Under the pieces are notes generated by a model, which did no database searches, had not been told where the DNA came from, and saw nothing but the letters and a program-made list of their open reading frames with translations. Made by a program: the position numbers and the translations under genes. From Clostridia bacterium (GTDB lineage Bacteria; Bacillota; Clostridia; Oscillospirales; CAG-272), in NCBI GenBank assembly GCA_017504605.1, contig JAFVQW010000029.1, positions 1 to 64,000 of the forward strand: a stretch of 64,000 nt of DNA. The letters run 5' to 3'. Shown here piece by piece: positions 50,533-57,880 of this stretch (position 1 is its first letter; each line of letters starts with the position of its first letter).

Positions 50533-51815
50533 TGTTCGTAGATAAAATCAAAATTTACGTCAAGGCGGGAAACGGCGGTAACGGCGCGATTTCCTTCCAC
50601 CGCGAGAAGTACGTATCCGCGGGCGGGCCCGACGGCGGCGACGGAGGCCGCGGCGGCAATATAATCTTCAGAATAGACGAGGGCTCGAACACCCTTCTTG
50701 CCTTCCGGTATAAGAGGAAGTTTATCGCCGAGAACGGCGGTAACGGTATGCCGGGCAAGAAGCACGGCAAGAACGGTGAGGATATAATCATAAAGGTCCC
50801 CGCGGGCACGCTTATACGCGATGCCGAGAGCGGAAAAATCATATACGATATGGCCGATAACGGCGATTTCGTGCTCTGCCGCGGCGGACGCGGCGGCTGG
50901 GGCAACCGCCATTTTGCGACCCCCACCCGTCAGATACCGCGCTTTGCGAAAAGCGGAACGTCGGGCGAGGAGCGAGAGGTCACCCTCGAGCTTAAGATGC
51001 TTGCCGAGGTCGGACTTATCGGCTTCCCGAACGTTGGAAAATCCTCTATACTCTCGCGCATTTCCTCGGCTAAGCCGAAAATTGCGAATTACCACTTCAC
51101 GACACTCTCTCCAAATCTCGGCGTTGTCTCTCTCGGCGAGGGGCGCGGCTTCCTTGCCGCGGATATTCCGGGCCTTATCGAGGGAGCCTCGGAGGGCCTT
51201 GGTCTCGGGCACGCCTTTTTGCGCCACGTAGACAGATGCCGCCTTCTTCTGCACGTCGTTGACGTGGCGGGCACCGACGGCAGAGAGCCCGCCGATGATA
51301 TAGACAAAATCGACGAGGAGCTTAAGCGCTACTCGCCCGAGCTTGCCGACAGACCCCAGATTATAGTAGCAAACAAGATAGACAGTGCCGACGAGGGCTC
51401 GGAGGCGTACGCCCGCTTTATTAAGCGCGCGGACGAGCTCGGCCGCCCGATAGTCTACGTTTCCGCCGTTACGGGCGAGGGACTTGACGAGCTCGTTAGG
51501 ATCTCTCGAGAGGTGCTCGACACCCTTCCGCCTCTTACGGTCTACGAGCCCGAGTACTCGCCCGAGGAGGAGGCGGCTATTGCCTCTGTCGGCGTGCGCG
51601 ATACCTTCGTCCGCCGCGAGGGCGGTAAGTTCTTCGTAGAGGGCGAGTGGCTCTATAACTTTATGGGTCAAATCAACTTTTCCGACTACGAGTCGCTGGG
51701 CTTCTTCCAGCGCGTGCTCTCGAAAAACGGAGTTATAGATAAGCTTCGCGAGGCAGGGGTAGAGGAGGGCGACACCGTCAACATCTACGACTTCGAATTT
51801 GATTTTGTATATTAA
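50532..51815 (+). CDS. obg: GTPase Obg/CgtA
   Basis: This 427-residue protein has the glycine-rich Obg domain (GNGGNGAISFHREKYVSAGG; GGRGGWGNRHFATPTRQIPR), then a G domain with GFPNVGKSSILSRISSAKPK (about residue 164), ADIPGLIEGA and NKID. A C-terminal OCT domain (WLYNFMGQINFSDYESLGFF) follows. It works in 50S maturation and stress control and is linked to sporulation in Bacillus. It is coupled to der. Confidence 0.97.
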   Translation: MFVDKIKIYVKAGNGGNGAISFHREKYVSAGGPDGGDGGRGGNIIFRIDEGSNTLLAFRYKRKFIAENGGNGMPGKKHGKNGEDIIIKVPAGTLIRDAESGKIIYDMADNGDFVLCRGGRGGWGNRHFATPTRQIPRFAKSGTSGEEREVTLELKMLAEVGLIGFPNVGKSSILSRISSAKPKIANYHFTTLSPNLGVVSLGEGRGFLAADIPGLIEGASEGLGLGHAFLRHVDRCRLLLHVVDVAGTDGREPADDIDKIDEELKRYSPELADRPQIIVANKIDSADEGSEAYARFIKRADELGRPIVYVSAVTGEGLDELVRISREVLDTLPPLTVYEPEYSPEEEAAIASVGVRDTFVRREGGKFFVEGEWLYNFMGQINFSDYESLGFFQRVLSKNGVIDKLREAGVEEGDTVNIYDFEFDFVY

Positions 51816-51824
51816 GAGGTATCT

Positions 51825-52406
51825 ATGCTTTCACTTCTTGAAAAGAACCGCTCCTACCGTCGCTTTTTTGCCGACAGGCCTGTTCCCGCCGATGCGCTTC
51901 TCGATATGGCGCGTGCCGTGCGGCTCTCGGGCTCTGCGGGAAATTTACAAAGAATAAGGCTCGTTTTCATAAACGAGCCCGAGGAGTGTGCGCGGGTTTT
52001 CTCAACGCTTCGCTTTGCCGCGTATCTTAAGGATTGGGACGGCCCCGCACCCGACGAGCGCCCGACGGCGTACGCCGTTTTCCTCACCGAGGCACAGCCC
52101 GATAAGACACTCGGTATAGACATCGGCATCGCCGCTCAGTCGCTTCTTCTCACCGCGAGCGAGAGGGGGCTCGGAGGCTGCATATTCGGCAGCTTTTCCG
52201 CCGAGGGGCTTGCCGCCGCGACCGAGCTCTACGGCCTTGTGCCCGCGATTGTCGTCGCACTCGGAGTACCGAGGGAGACGGCCGTCGTAACAGACGTCAA
52301 GGACGGAGATATAAAGTATTACAGAGAGGCCGACGGCACTCATACGGTGCCGAAAAGGGCGTTATCGGAGATAGTTCTGCGCGCCCCCTTCGACAAAAAT
52401 CAGTAA
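51825..52406 (+). CDS. nitroreductase family protein
   Basis: This 193-residue flavoprotein has an N-terminal LLEKNRSYRRF (FMN phosphate-binding arginines) and the C-terminal ASERGLGGCIFGSF block of the nitroreductase family. It should reduce a quinone-like or nitro compound with NAD(P)H. It follows obg after 9 nt behind AAGAGG, and its end overlaps the convergent gpr gene by 7 nt. Confidence 0.88.
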   Translation: MLSLLEKNRSYRRFFADRPVPADALLDMARAVRLSGSAGNLQRIRLVFINEPEECARVFSTLRFAAYLKDWDGPAPDERPTAYAVFLTEAQPDKTLGIDIGIAAQSLLLTASERGLGGCIFGSFSAEGLAAATELYGLVPAIVVALGVPRETAVVTDVKDGDIKYYREADGTHTVPKRALSEIVLRAPFDKNQ

Positions 52407-53248
52407 TAGATACCGAACGCCTGGTTAATGCCGCCGCCAATTATTTTGGCGGCGCTTTTTATTATCTCGCCGATGTCCTTCGGCGAGACGAAGAGTGTCT
52501 CGGCGGAGGAGGTCTCGCCGTCACCGTCGGTGAAGTATTTTGAATTAATCACCGTCGGCACTCCGATAGCGATGACGGGCACGCCGAGGGTGTCCTTATT
52601 AAGGCTTGCCCCCCTGCCGCCGAGGCCCGTGCCGGGATGAATACCGCTGTCGGAAATCTGTATGGTGGTGCCGAGGCGCGAGGGCGAGCGAGAGGCGAGA
52701 GCATCTATCGCAATAACGAGACTCGGGGATATTCTTCGGCAGACCCCCTTAATTATATCGGCGCTCTCTATTCCGCTTTTCGAGCTCACTCCGGGCGCAA
52801 TTACGGCAATCTCTGAGCACTCGAGTGCGAGGAAGGCCGCCTCGTCGGCACGGCGCAGCTGCATTGTCGGCTCCACGCGGGCGGCAGTCTCGGGCCCCAC
52901 GGCATCGGGGGTAAGGTCGGGATTGCCGAGGCCCACGACGAGAATTCTGTCGGGAATTATCGAGGAAAGCTCGCAGATACGGCATAGCTCCTTCGCAATT
53001 TCGTTCTGCGCATCGTCCTGCATTTCAAAGTCAAGAGTATGCATAGAGGGCAGGGTAAGGGTGTCGTAGCAGCCGACGGGGCGCCCGATTGCGTCTGCTC
53101 CCGCGGCGGAGGTGATTTTTATTCTCTCCCACAGTCCCCCGGGCGAGCGCTCGCGCCGAAGCTCCACCCCCGGCGTATCGGTTGAGACACGGTGTCTTTC
53201 AAGCGCGAGGTCGCTGTCGGCGGTGTCGTAGAAGGAAAAATTCAGCAT
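52400..53248 (-). CDS. gpr: spore germination protease (GPR)
   Basis: This 282-residue aspartic-type protease degrades small acid-soluble spore proteins during germination. Family motifs are clear: LVVGLGNPDLTPDAVGPE, ALECSEIAVIAPGVSSKSGI, VIAIDALASRSPSRLGTTIQ and TLGVPVIAIGVPTVINS. The N-terminus (AleRHRVSTDTPGVELRRE) resembles the propeptide and autocleavage region. It is strong evidence that the organism makes spores. AAAGGAG precedes the ATG. The length is shorter than Bacillus GPR but complete. Confidence 0.95.
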   Translation of the reverse strand: MLNFSFYDTADSDLALERHRVSTDTPGVELRRERSPGGLWERIKITSAAGADAIGRPVGCYDTLTLPSMHTLDFEMQDDAQNEIAKELCRICELSSIIPDRILVVGLGNPDLTPDAVGPETAARVEPTMQLRRADEAAFLALECSEIAVIAPGVSSKSGIESADIIKGVCRRISPSLVIAIDALASRSPSRLGTTIQISDSGIHPGTGLGGRGASLNKDTLGVPVIAIGVPTVINSKYFTDGDGETSSAETLFVSPKDIGEIIKSAAKIIGGGINQAFGIYY

Positions 53249-53423
53249 ATAGTCAACTCCTTTTTTTGAAAGTATTTGCCGAAAAAGGAAATAATATCAC
53301 GGCAAACGGTAAAAAACGAGGGAAGGCTTTTTTCGATTTGAAATTCGGTTTGTCGAAAATAGACAATGCCTGCCTGCCTTGTTTGTGCAAATAAACGAAA
53401 ATTTTGCGCGCGCGAAATTAAGA

Positions 53424-53452
53424 TTGAAAAACTCGCGCGTTTGTGCTAAAAT
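53424..53452 (+). promoter_or_regulatory. promoter of the peptide-binding lipoprotein gene
   Basis: TTGAAA, 17 nt, TAAAAT, 38 nt before the ATG at 53491. Confidence 0.75.
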
Positions 53453-53490
53453 GTATAAAGGTAAAATATTTACAGTCCGTTGGAGGAATT

Positions 53491-55206
53491 ATGAAAAAAA
53501 TTACTTGCTTGCTGCTTACCGCACTGATGCTCTTCGGTACGTCGGCTGCTCTTGTAGGCTGCGGTGCACCTAAGGATGACGGTGCGGAGATTGCCGTATA
53601 TCTCGGCGAGGGAGTTTACGACCTCGACCCCTCGGATTACTATGGCAACAGTAACGCCGAGCAGCTTATGAGCCTTATATACGAGCCTCTTTTCAGAGTT
53701 AATGAGAAGGGCAAGCTTGAGTGCGCGGCTGCCGAAAAGTACGATATAAATTACGAGACCCGCGAGATTACCGTGACCCTTCGTGAGAGCTATTGGTCGG
53801 ACGGTGCACGCGTAAAGGCTGAGGACTTCGTTTATGCCTGGTGCGAGCGTATTCTCGCTCCCGGTATGCCTAACGCGGCGGCTCCTCTTTTCTACGATAT
53901 AGAGAACGCACTTGCGCTTAAGACGGGTAACGTGAGCGTTGCCGACGTCGGCGCTGCTGCGGTTTCCTCCTACGAGCTCGTTATAACCTTCCGTCCCGAG
54001 GCGAACGTGGATCAGCTTCTCCGTAATCTTGCGACGGTTGCCTCGTCTCCCGTACGCCAGGATATAGTAACCCTTAATCCTACCATATGGAGCAAGAGCG
54101 TTGACAAGGTGTTCAACGGACCCTTCAAGGTTAATTACGTAGACTTTATCACGGGCGAGCTTACTCTTGCGAGAAACGTCGGCTATCACCAGAGCCCCGA
54201 CACAAAGAGATACGACAAGATTGTAAATCCCGGTCAGCTTATAGCCTTCCTTACCCCGAGCGGTGAGGAGATTTCGGTCAGCTACTCCGAGCTTTCGAGC
54301 GTTACCTTCTTTATGAGCGATGCGACCCTCGCCGACAGAAAGGCGAATAAGGGAAGTGCGACCGTAAAGGACGATACGTCGGTCTACACCTACGTATTCA
54401 ACACCGAGCACGAGCTCTTTGCGGACAGCCGTGTCAGAGCGGCACTCTCGCTTGCCATCGACCGTGATGCTATTATATCCGCAATTACCTACGGTAAGGC
54501 GGCTAACGGCTTTATCCCCGATGCCTTCGGCGGCTCCTCGGCCTCGCTTATCAACACCGCGGCGAACAAGACCCGCGCCCTTGAGCTTCTTGCTGAGGTC
54601 GATTTTGACAAGATTGAGGATACGAGCATCGAGCTTACCGTTAACGACGACGAGGAGAGCCTCGCCGTTGCAGAGATAGTTAAGGCCTGCTGGGAGGACC
54701 TCGGATACGGAATAACCGTTACCGTAGTGCCCGCAGAGGTCGTTACGACCAAGATGACCGACGTCGAGTACTACGACGACGGTGTTCAGGTTGCGCTTAA
54801 GGAGGCGTCCTTCGGCAACCGCGACTTCGACGTTCTCGCCATTGACCTTCAGCTTTATTCGAACGACCCGTTCGTAGCGCTCGCATCTTTTACGAGCTAT
54901 ATGTCGGGTATGGGCGTTGACTTTACGAGCGGCTTCTCCCGCGAGAATATTGCGGGCTGGACGAATTCCGAGTACGATTATCTTATCAGTGCGGCCTATA
55001 ATACGACCGATGCGAACGAGCGTGCGGCACTTCTTGCCGAGGCAGAGGCTCTTCTTTGCGCCGAGTGCCCCGTAGCTCCGCTCTATTTCAACCAGACCTT
55101 CTGCTATATTTCGGGCGAGCTTAAGCGCATGGAGTTCGATGCATTCGGTAACTACATCTTTACCGAGTGTAAGCAGAAAAATTACAAAAAATATCTTAAG
55201 GATTAA
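53491..55206 (+). CDS. oligopeptide-type substrate-binding lipoprotein (SBP_bac_5)
   Basis: This 571-residue lipoprotein has a signal peptide and lipobox LVGC (about residue 24). The mature part is an OppA/DppA-type binding protein: EQLMSLIYEPLFRVNEKGKL, EITVTLRESYWSDGARVKAEDFVYAW (split here by conserved Trp-Ser-Asp-Gly) and RAALSLAIDRDAIISAITYG. It should bind a peptide or nickel-type ligand for import. No permease or ATPase gene is adjacent, so it is an orphan. GGAGG lies 6 nt before the ATG. Confidence 0.9.
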   Translation: MKKITCLLLTALMLFGTSAALVGCGAPKDDGAEIAVYLGEGVYDLDPSDYYGNSNAEQLMSLIYEPLFRVNEKGKLECAAAEKYDINYETREITVTLRESYWSDGARVKAEDFVYAWCERILAPGMPNAAAPLFYDIENALALKTGNVSVADVGAAAVSSYELVITFRPEANVDQLLRNLATVASSPVRQDIVTLNPTIWSKSVDKVFNGPFKVNYVDFITGELTLARNVGYHQSPDTKRYDKIVNPGQLIAFLTPSGEEISVSYSELSSVTFFMSDATLADRKANKGSATVKDDTSVYTYVFNTEHELFADSRVRAALSLAIDRDAIISAITYGKAANGFIPDAFGGSSASLINTAANKTRALELLAEVDFDKIEDTSIELTVNDDEESLAVAEIVKACWEDLGYGITVTVVPAEVVTTKMTDVEYYDDGVQVALKEASFGNRDFDVLAIDLQLYSNDPFVALASFTSYMSGMGVDFTSGFSRENIAGWTNSEYDYLISAAYNTTDANERAALLAEAEALLCAECPVAPLYFNQTFCYISGELKRMEFDAFGNYIFTECKQKNYKKYLKD

Positions 55207-55213
55207 ATAACGC

Positions 55214-55265
55214 TTGACCGCGGATTTTGGCAGGGGATTTCTCTATGCCGTTTCCGCGGTCAATG
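55214..55265 (+). other. stable leader hairpin before the DUF4364 gene
   Basis: TTGACCGCGGA pairs with TCCGCGGTCAA (11 bp), with an inner GGCA/TGCC helix. No T-run follows, and the start codon lies about 18 nt beyond. It could be an RNA processing or regulatory structure for DUF4364. Confidence 0.45.
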
Positions 55266-55282
55266 TCTCCAAAGAGGGCAGT

Positions 55283-55837
55283 ATGAAAAAACAGAACGAA
55301 TTCCGTCTAAATACAACAACCGACATAAAGGTATTTCTTCTTTTCATTCTCGACAGCCTCGGCTATGCGCTCGAGCACAGAGCAATAATAGAGATTGCCG
55401 AGGAGAACACGGGGGAGATAACCTTTGATTACGACGAGTGCCTTCGTCAGCTCGTTGCGAGCGACCACCTGCTTTACGAGGACTTCGGCGACGAGCGCTA
55501 CTATATGATTTCCGACAAGGGGCATATCGTTGCCACCGAGCTTTACGACACCCTTGACAAGAGCTTTCGCGAGCGCAGCCTGCGCTTTGCCGCACGTCAC
55601 GTCTCGCTTGATAAGCGTGGGGCGAGGACGAGCTCCTCGGTCAGCGTGGCCGAGGGCGGCAGATACCGCGTTACGCTTCGAATTTCCGACCATTTTGGGG
55701 AGCTTATGAGCACCGCGGTAACGGTAAATTCCCGCGAGGAGGCCGAGCAAATCAAGCGCGCCTTTGATTCGAAGCCCGACGGCGTTTACAGAGGAGTTCT
55801 GTTTTCGGTCACCGGAAAATTGGAATTTATTTCCTAA
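55283..55837 (+). CDS. DUF4364 family protein
   Basis: This 184-residue soluble protein begins with the DUF4364 pattern NTTTDIKVFLLFILDSLGYA. It continues with a winged-helix-like segment (ECLRQLVASDHLLYED; YYMISDKGHIVATELYDTL), typical of small Clostridia regulators. A DNA-binding function is likely but not established. The ATG at 55283 has GAGGG upstream. It may be cotranscribed with the peptide-binding lipoprotein. Confidence 0.82.
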   Translation: MKKQNEFRLNTTTDIKVFLLFILDSLGYALEHRAIIEIAEENTGEITFDYDECLRQLVASDHLLYEDFGDERYYMISDKGHIVATELYDTLDKSFRERSLRFAARHVSLDKRGARTSSSVSVAEGGRYRVTLRISDHFGELMSTAVTVNSREEAEQIKRAFDSKPDGVYRGVLFSVTGKLEFIS

Positions 55838-55925
55838 TTTGTCATTTTTGACGAAAAATGCGGCTTGTAAATAGTCAATATTGTACATTTAATAAAAAAA
55901 TATTTTCTATTTTTTTACAAATTGC

Positions 55926-55954
55926 TTGACAAAATTTTAATAAAAAGGTATAAT
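55926..55954 (+). promoter_or_regulatory. consensus promoter of the frameshifted sigma-factor gene
   Basis: TTGACA, 17 nt, TATAAT: a perfect match. An ATG at 55953 overlaps the -10 box and so cannot start translation; the ATG at 55983 fits. Confidence 0.85.
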
Positions 55955-55982
55955 GAGATTTGGTTGGAGCATCGGGAGTGTT

Positions 55983-56518
55983 ATGGAAGCATTTAAAGAA
56001 GCAGAAATTAACGAGCTTATTATGCGCTGTCGCGATGGCGACGAGGAGGCCTTCGAGAGCCTCGTTCACGCATATACTCCCATGATGACGGCACAGCTGT
56101 CGGCTATGGGTCTTGACTCGTCTGCCTTTACCGATGCGGCGCACGCGCTTTACCGTGCGGCACTTTCCTATGACACCGAGCAGAGGGGCGTTACCTTGGC
56201 CTTTATGCGAAGATTTGCGTTACCAACCGACTTACCGACATTTTGCGTGCCGAGCGGCAGATGCCGCCCGTCAGCTCGCTTGACGTCGATGATATTGCTA
56301 CGGCAGACGGCACGCTCTCTCGCCTTGTGTATGCGGAGGAGAGTGCTGCGCTTCGCCGCCGCGCGCGAGAGTGCCTTTCGGAGCTCGAATATCGCGTGCT
56401 TTTACTCTGGCTTCGCGGGGACAAGACCTCGCAGATTGCGCGTGAGCTTGAGACCGAGGCTAAATCGGTTGATAATGCCAAGTCGCGCATACTAAAGAAG
56501 CTTCGCGCGGCGCTTTAG
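55983..56518 (+). pseudogene. SigH-like sigma-70 family gene with an apparent -1 frameshift
   Basis: Frame one encodes EAEINELIMRCRDGDEEAFE (region 1.2/2.1) up to RGVTLAF. The homologous continuation lies in another frame: YAKICVTNRLTDILRAERQM, then region 4, RVLLLWLRGDKTSQIAREL with AKSVDNAKSRILKKL, to 56518. Adding one T to the TTT at 56202-56204 joins both parts into one protein of about 178 residues that resembles sporulation sigma factor H throughout. The unshifted frame runs to 56495 with unrelated residues. The cause could be a true mutation, slippage on the T-run or a sequencing error. Confidence 0.8.
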
Positions 56519-56544
56519 TGCGCTGTGCGCAAAACAAGTTCATA

Positions 56545-56609
56545 TGCCCGTGTAGCTTAAGGGAGAGCGTTGGTTTACAAAGGCGTCGGTTGGAATCCGT
56601 CTGGGGGCA
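56545..56609 (+). pseudogene. degenerate tRNA-like sequence (tRNA-Val-like)
   Basis: TGCCC/GGGCA acceptor ends, a D-arm-like TAGCTTAAGGGAGAGC, a TTTACAA loop (anticodon UAC in a tRNA reading) and a T-arm-like GGTTGGAATCC can be seen. The total is only 65 nt: the 3' side of the anticodon stem is missing, and the invariant C of the T-loop is G. It cannot fold as a normal tRNA. It lies between the sigma-factor gene and the zinc-ribbon gene. Confidence 0.45.
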
Positions 56610-56647
56610 AAATATAACACCTATTTTAAGTGAGGAAGAGAGAAAAC

Positions 56648-56929
56648 ATGTACCAGGACGAGACTTTGAAGTGTAGAGATTGTGGCAACGACTTCGTGTT
56701 CACCGCAGGTGAGCAGGAGTTCTATGCATCGCGTGGCTTTGAGAACAAGCCCTCGAGATGCAAGGATTGCCGTGCCGCAAAGAAGAATGCGCAGAAGGCT
56801 GCTAGGGAAATGTTCCCCGCGGTTTGCGTAGAGTGCGGCAAGGAGTGCCAGGTGCCCTTCAAGCCCACCGAGGGAAAGGCTGTATATTGCAGTGAGTGCT
56901 TTGCAGCTAAGAGAGAAGCTAACGACTAA
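56648..56929 (+). CDS. small zinc-ribbon protein (CxxC-x17-CxxC type)
   Basis: This 93-residue protein has four cysteine pairs: CRDC and CKDC (17-20 residues apart) in the first half, CVECGKEC and CSEC in the second, so two zinc ribbons. This matches small Firmicutes zinc-ribbon proteins of unknown function. A GAGGAAGAG tract lies about 10 nt before the ATG. It ends at a strong terminator and seems to be transcribed alone. Confidence 0.88.
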   Translation: MYQDETLKCRDCGNDFVFTAGEQEFYASRGFENKPSRCKDCRAAKKNAQKAAREMFPAVCVECGKECQVPFKPTEGKAVYCSECFAAKREAND

Positions 56930-56943
56930 TAGACTTCTTGCCC

Positions 56944-56982
56944 AAAAAAGCGCCGATACGTATGACGTATCGGCGCTTTTTT
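56944..56982. terminator. strong bidirectional terminator after the zinc-ribbon gene
   Basis: AAAAAAGCGCCGATACGT pairs perfectly with ACGTATCGGCGCTTTTTT (18 bp) around the triloop ATG. Confidence 0.93.
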
Positions 56983-57003
56983 TTACTTCTTTTTGTTATT
57001 TAC

Positions 57004-57032
57004 TGTACAAAGCTGTTTTTTTATGTTATAAT
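57004..57032 (+). promoter_or_regulatory. promoter of rlmB
   Basis: TGTACA, 17 nt, TATAAT, 41 nt before the ATG. Confidence 0.6.
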
Positions 57033-57073
57033 TAATCTGTATATTTGTAATTAATTATAAAAAGAGGTCGAAA

Positions 57074-57880
57074 ATGGACTATAACAATAAAGGTAGAAAA
57101 GTGCGCCCCGAGAGGCAGTATAATGCCGAGCTTGACGAGAATATCGTCTTCGGAAGAAACGCGGTGCGCGAGCTGCTTTCGGGCGGGCGGGATATTGAGA
57201 AGATATTCGTCCTCTCGGGTGAGCGCGAGGGCTCGATAACCATGCTCGTCGGTGAGGCGAGGGGCAGGAATATTCCGATAATCGAGTCGGAGCGCCGCCG
57301 TCTTGACGAGCTCTCTCACGGCGGCCGTCATCAGGGCATCGTCGCTCTTGCCGCCGAGCACAATTATTCCTCGATTTCGGATATGCTCGACTATGCGGCC
57401 GAGCGCGGGGAGCGTCCCTTTATCGTTGTGTGCGACGGTATTGAGGACCCGCACAACCTCGGCGCAATTATCAGAAGTGCCGAATGCTGCGGCGCTCACG
57501 GCGTTATAATTCCGAAGCGGCGCGCGGTGGGGCTTACCTCTACGGTTGCCAAGGCATCTGCGGGAGCGCTTATGCATATGCGCGTTGCCAAGGTTACGAA
57601 TATTGCATCGACTATCGACGAGCTTAAGGAAAAGGGGCTTTGGATATACGGTGCCGATATGGACGGCGGGGAATACTATAGCACCGACTTTGACGGTGCG
57701 GTGGCGCTCGTTCTCGGCAGTGAGGGCTTCGGTATATCACGTCTCGTTAAGGAGAAGTGCGATTTTATCGTTTCCATTCCTCTTTTCGGACGGGTTAATT
57801 CAATGAATGTTTCCTGTGCGGCGGCGGTAATTCTTGCCGAGGTCGCAAGGCAAAGACATACGGAGGTACGGCGTGGATAA
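57074..57880 (+). CDS. rlmB: 23S rRNA 2'-O-ribose methyltransferase RlmB (SpoU family)
   Basis: This 268-residue protein has an N-terminal substrate-binding domain (VFGRNAVRELLSGG) and the knotted SPOUT domain with VCDGIEDPHNLGAIIRSAEC, VLGSEGFGISRLV and NVSCAAAVILAEVARQ, the three SpoU motifs. It methylates a guanosine ribose (G2251 in E. coli) in the peptidyl-transferase region. The length is slightly over the usual. It overlaps the next gene by 8 nt. Confidence 0.93.
   Translation: MDYNNKGRKVRPERQYNAELDENIVFGRNAVRELLSGGRDIEKIFVLSGEREGSITMLVGEARGRNIPIIESERRRLDELSHGGRHQGIVALAAEHNYSSISDMLDYAAERGERPFIVVCDGIEDPHNLGAIIRSAECCGAHGVIIPKRRAVGLTSTVAKASAGALMHMRVAKVTNIASTIDELKEKGLWIYGADMDGGEYYSTDFDGAVALVLGSEGFGISRLVKEKCDFIVSIPLFGRVNSMNVSCAAAVILAEVARQRHTEVRRG

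Noticed and set aside
53249..53330. SigG-type promoter before gpr
   Set aside because: TGATAT and CAAATAC on the minus strand only weakly fit the sigma-G boxes, with short spacing.
55953..55982. Upstream ATG as start of the sigma-factor gene
   Set aside because: It overlaps the -10 box of the gene's own promoter, so it lies before the transcript start.
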